Of a DNA stretch of 59,718 nucleotides, positions 41,736 to 49,151 are shown in pieces; position 1 is the first letter of the stretch, and every line of letters begins with the position of its first letter. Origin of the DNA: a virus; the IMG/VR virus record IMGVR_UViG_3300011115_000141, positions 1-59,718 of that record. The stretch is one strand, 5' to 3'. The notes under the pieces were generated by a model, which was not told the origin of the DNA, did not search any database, and saw only the letters and a list, made by a program, of their open reading frames with translations. A program made the translations under genes and the position numbers.

Positions 41736-42377
41736 TCATGCTGGAAGCGCAGACACAAATGAAAGTGTAGCTACAACGGATTGCGTAGAAGGCTTAGTGG
41801 GCGTGCCGGAAGCGGCCAAATGTTGGATAGTTACATCTATCGTAGGCACAGACCAGTAAATCTCAACGTGGTCACCTGCGGCCATATTTAAAAAGTAGTT
41901 CCAGCCAACAATTTGATGACCGTCTGTGCCCGCGTGTCTGTTTGGGATAGACACAAAACCAGTTGACCCCGGAATATCCACATCGTTTTGCTTAAGCCAG
42001 ATATAGACATCTTGGAAGGCTATGTCTGTGTTTCTAAACTGAGCGCTGAACTGCAGGTTGTATATACCAGCGTACTCCACAGTAATCTCAGAGTTGTTAA
42101 TCCTTACGCTATCAGCAAAGTCAGTGGTGTTGAATGTCATCAACGTTGCGGTGTTGGCTGCAGCCGTCTGGTCTTGGTCGCTAGAAAACGCTCCGTATGG
42201 ATTTGACACGTACTTACCACCCGTCGGGCCGAACAGTTCCCCAAACGCATTTTGCAGTTGGTTAAAGTAAAGACGCAAAACGTTCGTAAACTGATCCTGA
42301 TACCTGCGCTCGTACGTGTCCGTGCCCAGTGGTAAATTGGGCGGTGCGGGGGTGATGATCCTGTTCTTGGATGTCAT
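41736..42377 (-). CDS. Virion surface protein with jelly-roll-like (C1q/TNF-like) domain
   Basis: A 213-residue protein that starts in a TAATG overlap with the nozzle gene. After a 60-residue N-terminal segment (LRLYFNQLQNAFGELFG helix) the rest alternates short strands: EITVEYAGIYNLQFSAQFRN, then FQDVYIWLKQNDVDIPGS and VGWNYFLNMAAGDHVEIYWS. This strand order recalls trimeric C1q/TNF-like jelly rolls found on phage tails and capsids. Likely a tail-attached or decoration protein; the fold call is by eye. Confidence 0.6.
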   Translation of the reverse strand: MTSKNRIITPAPPNLPLGTDTYERRYQDQFTNVLRLYFNQLQNAFGELFGPTGGKYVSNPYGAFSSDQDQTAAANTATLMTFNTTDFADSVRINNSEITVEYAGIYNLQFSAQFRNTDIAFQDVYIWLKQNDVDIPGSTGFVSIPNRHAGTDGHQIVGWNYFLNMAAGDHVEIYWSVPTIDVTIQHLAASGTPTKPSTQSVVATLSFVSALPA

Positions 42378-44455
42378 TAACGTCTGCCGTCCGGCCTGAT
42401 GTCAATACGAGGTGCACCCAGTTGCCAAGCAGTGTTGATCTGGTTAGAACTGATCTTAAAGATCATCTGGCGACCGCGCATACGGGTGAATATCTGCCCT
42501 GTAAACTGCTCAGTAATAACGTAGGTACTACTCTTAGCCACGGGTTGTGAGGCTGTACTTGTAGCTCCTGAACCTGAATTAGCCAGACCATACAACGTCA
42601 TAGCTACAGACGGCACTGCGCCGGTTGGAGAGTTTGTAGAGTCTTCAAAAGTCAGATCAGGAAGTACGCGCCATACAAACCCAAAGTTGTGGCCATCGCC
42701 AATGTCAAACTCAGACGAGGAGATATACGCGTCAATAGGTGCAGTTGTAGCAGTTGCACTGTCGTTTAATCCATTTTCATGGTACACCACAAGCCCCGTA
42801 CCAGCAGCGCTGTCATAAGTTGTAGCCATTGGATATTCACGTAAACCAGAATCAAGCCAAGCTGTACGGTTCATTGTACCGTAATACCAAATTTTTTCTA
42901 AGTAGTTATAAATTACGTAGCGGTTATTCTGGGTAGCGTTGGCAGAACAGTAAAACCACCACACTTCGTTGAAGCCTTCATTGGTGCCGCACATAACTTG
43001 CGATGCTTGGCTTGTATTAAAGTCTTGGAATATAAAGCGGCGCAAGTCGCAGTTAAGTGTCTGCACACGGCCATCGTAGGAGTAGAACTTATCCACACCC
43101 ATCCAGTACACAACACCAGAGGCAATAACTGCTGCATTTTGCCCTTGGATAGAGATGTTGTCGCCAAGCAGTTGAGGTACCCAGACATAAGGGGGGCCAA
43201 GGTATTGAAGCGAATAGGCTGCAGAGTCAGTCAGAACAAAAACTTCTTGACGAGTCTGAACTATGGCCACAATCTCTGAGCCATGTGACACCCGCACAAA
43301 ACCTGCTTGATTAGTGGGGTCAGGCGTCCAGTTATAAATGTCGTCTTGTGCTGACCAGCGAATTAACATGGGGTCAATATCTGTAGAGCCGTAGTCGTTG
43401 GTGCCAAACACAATGATGAAGCGCGAAGAATCCGACACTGTCAAGGTATTCTGGACAATAGGACAGTCAACAATGTTTGACACAGCACCCGTGCCAGCAG
43501 AGGTTGTGTTGACCGCAGCACCTGCGCCGTCTAACAATTTAAACGTTAGGCCGTTGACTTCAAACACGTAATACGTTGTGCCTGCGGTAATACCGGTTGG
43601 CAAAGAGCCACCAGAGAATTGAAGTGCCGCGCCTTCTGTGTATAGGATGGTAGAAGTGACAACTGTCGGCGAAGCGTTTGTAAAGCTTACTGTACCGCCA
43701 AGTGTATTGAGGGCTACGCCTCGGGCATTGACTGTGCTTGTTGCATCCCAGTAGTAAAGGCCACCACCACGGGGGCCAAACACAAGGTCTTCACCGTAGT
43801 TAATCTGACTCCACAATCGAATTGGGAACAGCGTATTAGAACCAACACCCCAAGGCCCACTACCCCATGTACCACCGCCCCAGCCGGTTACGGGAACAGC
43901 AAAAGGTGCGCCAACGTTAATTTGGTAAGCGGCAACAACAGACGCACCGCCCGTAGAGCCAGCAGGGATAACTGTTGGTGCAGTAGATATAGTGTATGTA
44001 TTAACACCGGTAACAGTGATCTGAAACTGCGCGTTGTACGTAGTTGCGTACGTACCTGTAGCACCACTAAAAGTGACAAAATCTCCAGTAACACCGCCGT
44101 GTGCAGTGTCGGTTACGGTCACAGTAGTTGTGCCGTTGCCTGTAAACGGGTTGTTGTTAATTGTGCTGCTTGCCCGAATTGGCGTGATGTCAAAGTACAC
44201 GCCACCTTTTTCAATGTAGAACTTAAGGTTTGTACCAAGGCCAAGAAGGTTAGGGCCATTAAGCGTAATCCAATTCCACAACGACCGGCAAACTCCTAGA
44301 AACGTATTTGTAGAAAGTCGTGTCCAACCACCAATAATCTCTGGGTTGCCTTGGCGAAAGCGAATCTTGTCGCACTCATACCAGCCACCCTCGTTGGTGT
44401 AGCGAGTATTTTCCCGGTTGACGCCCGGCTTAAACAGAACTTTTTGTAATGGCAT
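42377..44455 (-). CDS. Tail nozzle / DNA-stabilisation protein (P22 gp10 or T7 gp12-like)
   Basis: A 692-residue, strand-rich protein. The N-terminus (LFKPGVNRENTRYTNEGGWY, then DKIRFRQGNPEIIGGW) is characteristic of podophage proteins in the P22 gp10 group. Repeated blade-like blocks (YSLQYLGPPYVWVPQLLGDN, then VVYWMGVDKFYSYDGRVQT) suggest a beta-propeller as in T7 gp12. Two inserted Ig-like or glycine/threonine-rich segments (residues 100-175 and 245-335) make it longer than usual. In the family it closes the tail and holds packaged DNA. Assignment is good at the role level. Confidence 0.78.
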   Translation of the reverse strand: MPLQKVLFKPGVNRENTRYTNEGGWYECDKIRFRQGNPEIIGGWTRLSTNTFLGVCRSLWNWITLNGPNLLGLGTNLKFYIEKGGVYFDITPIRASSTINNNPFTGNGTTTVTVTDTAHGGVTGDFVTFSGATGTYATTYNAQFQITVTGVNTYTISTAPTVIPAGSTGGASVVAAYQINVGAPFAVPVTGWGGGTWGSGPWGVGSNTLFPIRLWSQINYGEDLVFGPRGGGLYYWDATSTVNARGVALNTLGGTVSFTNASPTVVTSTILYTEGAALQFSGGSLPTGITAGTTYYVFEVNGLTFKLLDGAGAAVNTTSAGTGAVSNIVDCPIVQNTLTVSDSSRFIIVFGTNDYGSTDIDPMLIRWSAQDDIYNWTPDPTNQAGFVRVSHGSEIVAIVQTRQEVFVLTDSAAYSLQYLGPPYVWVPQLLGDNISIQGQNAAVIASGVVYWMGVDKFYSYDGRVQTLNCDLRRFIFQDFNTSQASQVMCGTNEGFNEVWWFYCSANATQNNRYVIYNYLEKIWYYGTMNRTAWLDSGLREYPMATTYDSAAGTGLVVYHENGLNDSATATTAPIDAYISSSEFDIGDGHNFGFVWRVLPDLTFEDSTNSPTGAVPSVAMTLYGLANSGSGATSTASQPVAKSSTYVITEQFTGQIFTRMRGRQMIFKISSNQINTAWQLGAPRIDIRPDGRR

Positions 44456-44458
44456 CGG

Positions 44459-44917
44459 TCAATCCAGTAGGGCGCACTCAGCGGTACGCCGTTTAAGCAA
44501 GCCCGGCAATACCTTGCCGCCCCCTTTAGTCCAGAGCATTAGTTGTTCTTTTGCCCCTTCCCAATCATTGGCGTTGATTTTCCTCTTTAACGTGGAAGTC
44601 TGCAAGCGTCCAATGCCCAAGTTATAACAAAAATCCACGATGGCATTTAGCTTTCTTGGATCGCCTTGAGCCGCTAGTACCAGCAAATTTGGACAATGCC
44701 TGACCGCACCGGGTGCGTAGGTGTGCATAAGCTCAACCATCAAAAGCGCCCTAGCCGTGGGCTCGTCCATCGGTGGGTCTTCTAAAGTGACCTTGCGTTT
44801 GTCTGCGTAATAGGTAGAACCATAGCCAATTGTGGCTACGCCAGCCGGACAGAGGTAGGGCTTGGCCCGATACCCCTCAAACCGGCGGCACAGTTCAGCG
44901 GCTAACTCTAGGTTCAT
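44459..44917 (-). CDS. Endolysin, GH24-type lysozyme
   Basis: A 152-residue muramidase. ATG 44917 overlaps the holin stop (ATGA) and is preferred over the longer frame to 44953. The catalytic pattern Glu14, Cys23, Thr29 in RRFEGYRAKPYLCPAGVATI is that of the GH24 family (Glu, eight residues, Asp or Cys, five residues, Thr), the Cys form being known from lambdoid R21-type enzymes. A later DFCYNLGIG and LKRRTAECALL are also family-like. No signal peptide, so it needs the holin to reach the cell wall. Confidence 0.9.
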   Translation of the reverse strand: MNLELAAELCRRFEGYRAKPYLCPAGVATIGYGSTYYADKRKVTLEDPPMDEPTARALLMVELMHTYAPGAVRHCPNLLVLAAQGDPRKLNAIVDFCYNLGIGRLQTSTLKRKINANDWEGAKEQLMLWTKGGGKVLPGLLKRRTAECALLD

Positions 44918-45408
44918 ATGCCACGTTGCTTCAAGGTACGGTCTAAAAACCAATAATTTATTGTCCCAGACAGCAGGGCTGAAAAGTCAGGGGTCATCAT
45001 GGTCTTGAACACTTCTACGGCTGGCGCACCCGCAAGCCATGCGTTCCATGCAAACCAAACGTGAATAAACGACCAGACAAACAGCACCCAGTAAGTTACG
45101 ACTGGACGCACAGAAGCTGACAGACTAGCCACCCAACCGCCTGCGGCTTTGACCATCTCGGCTTGCTGAGTGATGGCATTGTTAAACGCATCCATTACGC
45201 CTACGTCCATGGCGGCTTCACGCTGTGCGCCAATCTCAGCCAACTTCTGCTGACCACGTAACGTTTCTAGTTCGCACTGACGGGCAAACATGGCAAGCTC
45301 ATGCTGACGCTCATTCTTCTTGTCAAAGAACTTCAGGACTTCAGGAGCCATGCGGAACAAGCCGCCAAAGATGGAGCCAAGCAAGCCCCCAGATAAAACT
45401 TCAAACAT
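44914..45408 (-). CDS. Probable holin (three-helix type)
   Basis: A 164-residue protein directly upstream of the endolysin. A glycine-rich hydrophobic N-terminus (VLSGGLLGSIFGGLF, residues 4-18), a charged coiled coil (residues 25-70), then a pair of membrane segments (SVRPVVTYWVLFVWSF and IHVWFAWNAWLAG, about residues 97-127) and a hydrophobic end. This resembles the 3TM holin family of gene transfer agents (SVRP-TY motif). Overlap with the lysozyme gene backs the call. Confidence 0.75.
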   Translation of the reverse strand: MFEVLSGGLLGSIFGGLFRMAPEVLKFFDKKNERQHELAMFARQCELETLRGQQKLAEIGAQREAAMDVGVMDAFNNAITQQAEMVKAAGGWVASLSASVRPVVTYWVLFVWSFIHVWFAWNAWLAGAPAVEVFKTMMTPDFSALLSGTINYWFLDRTLKQRGI

Positions 45409-45410
45409 GC

Positions 45411-45671
45411 TTATTCTCCACAGTGTTTACATTTGTGATGGCTGTCGCCGTGCGAGAGCTTGACCCCCGCCAAGAGGCCAATAAATCCCCCGATGATCGT
45501 TTGAAACGCCGGGTGAAGCATACTGAAAATCTCTGCATTGTCCACTTCCTTGGCCCACAGACCGAGCAGAAACGCAACCACCATACCCAGCACAGACAAG
45601 CAAAGGGTAGCGGCTACCATCAGGGTTACAGAGTACGTCAATTTACCTACTACGTCTGGGTTCTCGTTCAT
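45411..45671 (-). CDS. Small membrane protein with His/Cys tail, lysis cassette
   Basis: An 86-residue protein with two membrane segments (about residues 15-39 and 55-71) and a soluble end HGDSHHKCKHCGE, in which three His and two Cys could bind a metal ion. Located just upstream of the holin gene with only 2 nt between. It may be a second holin or antiholin; the metal-binding-like tail is unusual. Its start overlaps the stop of the 79-residue gene. Confidence 0.6.
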   Translation of the reverse strand: MNENPDVVGKLTYSVTLMVAATLCLSVLGMVVAFLLGLWAKEVDNAEIFSMLHPAFQTIIGGFIGLLAGVKLSHGDSHHKCKHCGE

Positions 45672-45907
45672 ACAAGTATGTCCACTTTGCGGTTTGTAAA
45701 AATCTCAAGTCTAAGCTGGTTTTGTTCGGCCTTCTTCACATACAACTCAAACTCAAGATCATCAATTTTGTCCTTCACCTTCTTCATCTTCAGGGCTTGC
45801 TTGTATTCTTCTTCAAGCCTCTGTGTTCTGCGCTCAAGCGCGTCTGTTCTAGTCGGATAGTCGGCGACATCCAGCATTGGATACCACTTGTGGATTGGCG
45901 TAATCAC
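45668..45907 (-). CDS. 79-residue coiled-coil protein, lysis region
   Basis: GTG start at 45907 overlapping the stop of the next upstream gene (GTGA). Residues 22-66 form a charged coiled coil (LERRTQRLEEEYKQALKMKK, then DKIDDLEFELYVKKAE). There is no membrane anchor, so it is not a classic Rz spanin. Its position between membrane proteins suggests a lysis or late role, unproven. Confidence 0.55.
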   Translation of the reverse strand: MITPIHKWYPMLDVADYPTRTDALERRTQRLEEEYKQALKMKKVKDKIDDLEFELYVKKAEQNQLRLEIFTNRKVDILV

Positions 45908-46194
45908 TTCTTTTCACGCTCAAGTGCCTCTTTGTACCCATGAATAATTAGTCCTCTGGTTTCTGCTGAATCGGCTGTACCCGCCCATTCTGCCAAATTG
46001 TTCCAGATAACCACGTAATCCTGTGATCGGCAATGCGCTGCATTGTTCTTTAGCCACGCGATCATTTGCTGATGGCGCTCTGATGGGTTGTGGATGGTGT
46101 AGCCAATCCCATAGAACTCGCGCACGTGGCAACCATTTTTGGCTACGGCTCCAACTAGCCCCAACAGCAGTAACAGCAGAAGGAGCCAGCGCAT
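45904..46194 (-). CDS. Exported small protein, lysis region
   Basis: A 96-residue protein with a signal-peptide-like start MRWLLLLLLLLGLVGAVA and then a soluble periplasmic part with Cys22 and Cys55, which could form a disulfide. There is no lipobox with Cys at the expected place. Could be a spanin-like or periplasmic accessory protein. The antisense frame is also open but lacks signals. Confidence 0.6.
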   Translation of the reverse strand: MRWLLLLLLLLGLVGAVAKNGCHVREFYGIGYTIHNPSERHQQMIAWLKNNAAHCRSQDYVVIWNNLAEWAGTADSAETRGLIIHGYKEALEREKK

Positions 46195-46200
46195 ACATAG

Positions 46201-46503
46201 TTATACCGTAACGTAATCGTTTGACTTACCACCAAATTTTTTAACAATATTGAAGATACGTGTGCCATCTTCAAGCGCCATAATTTCATGCGGTTCGTTT
46301 GGGCGGAAATCTAACAGTTGGCCTGCAATAGCTTCCTGCTCCCAATCATGAGAGTAAGCTTTGATTTTTCCACGAGCAACAATTGTAATGTGCGTTGTAG
46401 ATTCATCATGGCTGTGCTTTGGCAATAGGTCACCTACTTTTTCAAAGTCATACTGCGTACCTTTAATGTCGCCTAAATTTTCAAGTAGATTAGCCAATAA
46501 CAT
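46201..46503 (-). CDS. Cupin-fold protein
   Basis: A 100-residue single-domain cupin. ATG 46503 has GGGAG 8 nt upstream. The first cupin motif is KHSHDESTTHITIVARGKIK (three His plus Glu-like positions) and the second is LDFRPNEPHEIMALEDGTRI (His). These His residues can hold one metal ion. Small cupins are rare in phage fibre/lysis regions; it may be a sugar-binding or modifying accessory of the fibre or a metabolic protein. Activity unknown. Confidence 0.72.
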   Translation of the reverse strand: MLLANLLENLGDIKGTQYDFEKVGDLLPKHSHDESTTHITIVARGKIKAYSHDWEQEAIAGQLLDFRPNEPHEIMALEDGTRIFNIVKKFGGKSNDYVTV

Positions 46504-46846
46504 TTGGCGCACTCCCAGACATTTGGCTAAATATGGCGTTTCGTTCTCTGCGAATTGCTTCACTTGCTGCGGTTTCTGCGTCTATTTCTGATTGTTTGAT
46601 AACAATTTCTTCCGTAGTCATAGCCCGCGCAGTCCATACATCTTTAACTACACCATCAACCCATTGGTAAGAACATTCCTCAATTTCAAATGTTCCGCAA
46701 GTATTAGGTTTTTCAATACGTTCAAAACGTGCAAATTCTGATGGCAAATTATTAACATCAACGTTAGGAAACGCTTCTTTAAAGTTATCGCCAAAAATTG
46801 GGTGTTCAAACGGTTGTCCGTTAATAATACGAATATAGAGTTCCAT
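46490..46846 (-). CDS. Fibre-associated small protein, unknown
   Basis: A 118-residue protein whose ATG overlaps the stop of the polyglycine gene (TAATG). N-terminal part MELYIRIINGQPFEHPIFGD, then FKEAFPNVDVNNLPSEFARF, resembles small proteins that accompany phage tail fibres; the C-terminal helix is charged. Translational coupling to the polyglycine tip gene suggests an assembly helper, by position only. Confidence 0.55.
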   Translation of the reverse strand: MELYIRIINGQPFEHPIFGDNFKEAFPNVDVNNLPSEFARFERIEKPNTCGTFEIEECSYQWVDGVVKDVWTARAMTTEEIVIKQSEIDAETAASEAIRRERNAIFSQMSGSAPNVIG

Positions 46847-47859
46847 TACAGATTCCCTGTTTGAGTTGAAGGAAATGATCGAGTAGTACCGGGCCAGATA
46901 ATACGGACTGCGCCGCCGCCGCCGCTTCCTCCGGGGTTATCGTACACACAACCGGCCCCATCCCAAGTACCACCACCGGCACCGCCGCCGCCTCCATAAA
47001 GTGCTCCTGAACCGCCATTACCGCTACCAGTGCTCCCGCCATTTGCACCGCCCGAACCGCCATTACCGCCAAAGCCCCCGCCACCATATTGACTGGCTCC
47101 GCCCGCTCCACTAGCGCCTTGGCCTAATATGCCTACTCCGCCACCTGCGCCACCACCGTATAAAAGTGTTCCAGAGCCTGAGTAGTTAAAACCCCAGCCT
47201 CCGCCACCACCACCACCTGCGCCGCCAGCACCACTAGTACCATTTGAAATACTAGGGCCAGATACTCCACCACTGCCGCCATCGCCAGCGTAGCCACCAC
47301 CACCACCTCCGCCACCGCTATACCCACCGCCATTTCCGCCGCCGCTATAGGCTCCAGTAGGACTTCCGCCAGCACCCCCAGCATTTCCACCACTAGCGCC
47401 AACTACCGCCGAACTAACAAAAAATGAATTAGTTCCAGAAGTAGCCCCACTGCCAGCCGCACCTGAACCACCACTGCCAACTTTTACTGAATAGCTGCTA
47501 CCGGGCGTAACAGTGTAATTATTTTTATAGGCTAACCCCCCACCCGACCCACCTTGAGCCGCCGACCCAGCACCGCCACCTACAACAACAATTGATACCG
47601 AAGTCACACCCGCAGGGGCAACCCATGAGTATGTTCCCGGCGTTGTATAAGCCTGCTGACCCACAACAGCCGCCGAGGTACCGTAAAAATTTTGTATTGA
47701 AATTGCACCACTACTTGGCACAGCACCATATGTCCCACTCGTGCCTGCTGCAACATACGCACCACCTGCATAGTATTCGTTTAAACCAATAGGGTTTGAC
47801 CCCCCAAACTCAGTTTGAATATCTGTTAAAGCCAATGGGCCAGATGATGGTAGTGCCAT
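46846..47859 (-). CDS. Polyglycine-rich tail tip / adhesin-like protein
   Basis: A 337-residue protein. The N-terminus (LALTDIQTEFGGSNPIGLNE) and the QAYTTPGTYSWVAPAGVTSV block are typical of phage glycine-rich fibre proteins. Residues 95-315 are mostly Gly, Ser and Ala in short runs (GGGG with Tyr or Trp between), and the end is GAVRIIWPGTTRSFPST. Such polyglycine segments form the receptor-binding sandwiches of T-even gp38 adhesins, and here probably the tip of the fibre encoded just upstream. Composition is a strong sign; receptor is unknown. Confidence 0.75.
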   Translation of the reverse strand: MALPSSGPLALTDIQTEFGGSNPIGLNEYYAGGAYVAAGTSGTYGAVPSSGAISIQNFYGTSAAVVGQQAYTTPGTYSWVAPAGVTSVSIVVVGGGAGSAAQGGSGGGLAYKNNYTVTPGSSYSVKVGSGGSGAAGSGATSGTNSFFVSSAVVGASGGNAGGAGGSPTGAYSGGGNGGGYSGGGGGGGGYAGDGGSGGVSGPSISNGTSGAGGAGGGGGGGWGFNYSGSGTLLYGGGAGGGVGILGQGASGAGGASQYGGGGFGGNGGSGGANGGSTGSGNGGSGALYGGGGGAGGGTWDGAGCVYDNPGGSGGGGAVRIIWPGTTRSFPSTQTGNL

Positions 47860-47868
47860 GTGTAATCC

Positions 47869-49149
47869 TTAAGGTGTTCCGTAAGCGGTTACGTTTGCAA
47901 CGGTAATGAGATTACCACTGCTGTCCATGCTTGCAATTGTAGTTGCGCCATATTTAAAAACAAGTTTGCCACTAACCTCAGAAATGCTGAAATTTGTGGT
48001 TTGAAGCAGTGGGGTACTGTTAGCCGTAGTTGCTGTTGTAGCAGTAGTTGCTGTTGCCGCGTTGCCTGTTGTATTCTGGTTAAATGTCGGCCAAGTAAAT
48101 GTGCCCGTGCTGAAGTTTCCTGATGTTGGTGTTCCTAACACGGGAGTGACAAGTGTTGGACTGGTATTAAGAACTACGCTTCCAGAACCTGTCGAAGTCG
48201 TAACCCCCGTACCACCATTGTCAACATCCAAAGTGCCCCCCAAAGTTACATTACCTGATGTGCCCGTAGACGGTGTCAGACCCGTAGTACCCGCACTAAA
48301 TGATGTTACACCCGCAGAGATAGCGCCGATTTGGTTCTGCACAAACGCGGTGGTAGCAAGCTGTGTGGTATTAGTTCCGGTAGCCGCAGTTGGGGCGGCA
48401 GGAGTTCCAGTAAACGTTGGGCTTGCTGAAAGAACCGTATTACCTGTACCTGTAGAAGTGGTTGTGCCTGTACCACCATTTAACACTGGGAGAGTGCCGG
48501 TAACGTTGGTCGTCAGGTTGGCAAAAGTTGTTGAACCTGTACCTGTACCGCCGTTGGCAATTGGTAGTGTGCCTGTAACTTGAGAGGTCAAGTTAACACC
48601 AGACAATGTGCCACCAAGGGTCAAACTGCCTGTGCTTGTGACTGTACCTGTTAGGGTAATCCCGTTGACTGTGCCCGTGCCGCTGACGCTTGTGACGCCG
48701 TCGGCTACGCTTGAAGCTACTTTGACAAAGTCAGTGCCGTTGAAATACACAATGCACTTCTCGCCTACAGCTACGGAAATACCGGTCTGGCCGTAGGCTT
48801 TGAATGTCACTGTGCCGCCCGTAGCGGCGTTGTCCACAATATACGACTTGCTTACAGCGGGCGAGCTAACAGTGCCAACTGTGATGACTTTAGTTGTAGT
48901 CAGCGTACCTGACACTTTGATGAAAGCGTACTGCCCCGAGTTTGCTGTGATGTTTGAAACTGAATCATCACCGGCTGTATTGTCAAGCGTAACCGCGCCG
49001 TCACCCGTAAAAGTAGACGTGCCCGCAATGGCAATGTCCAAGTAGTTGGTTAAGGCGTTGTTGACCAAGTCACCCCATGTGCCGTCAAAGTAACCTTCAA
49101 CTGGCAGAGGTAGGTCAAGTAGCGCGGTGTTGCTAAGTCCAACAGTCAT
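47869..49149 (-). CDS. Tail fibre protein
   Basis: A 426-residue protein made of Thr, Ser, Gly and Ala rich beta repeats. The N-terminus (LLDLPLPVEGYFDGTWGDLV) is a conserved virion-attachment-like block. Then NGGTGT-type repeats recur at least four times (for instance LPIANGGTGTGSTT and LPVLNGGTGTTTST), with SPTFTGTP and SPTLVTPVLGTP units and a TGNAATATTATTATTA stretch shared with the next fibre gene. No enzymatic residues visible. Probably the fibre that carries the polyglycine tip. Confidence 0.78.
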   Translation of the reverse strand: MTVGLSNTALLDLPLPVEGYFDGTWGDLVNNALTNYLDIAIAGTSTFTGDGAVTLDNTAGDDSVSNITANSGQYAFIKVSGTLTTTKVITVGTVSSPAVSKSYIVDNAATGGTVTFKAYGQTGISVAVGEKCIVYFNGTDFVKVASSVADGVTSVSGTGTVNGITLTGTVTSTGSLTLGGTLSGVNLTSQVTGTLPIANGGTGTGSTTFANLTTNVTGTLPVLNGGTGTTTSTGTGNTVLSASPTFTGTPAAPTAATGTNTTQLATTAFVQNQIGAISAGVTSFSAGTTGLTPSTGTSGNVTLGGTLDVDNGGTGVTTSTGSGSVVLNTSPTLVTPVLGTPTSGNFSTGTFTWPTFNQNTTGNAATATTATTATTANSTPLLQTTNFSISEVSGKLVFKYGATTIASMDSSGNLITVANVTAYGTP

Positions 49150-49151
49150 GA

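Noticed and set aside
48062-48583. Plus-strand frame rich in Val and Pro opposite a tail fibre
   Set aside because: It mirrors the Gly/Thr repeat codons of the fibre gene; no ribosome site.
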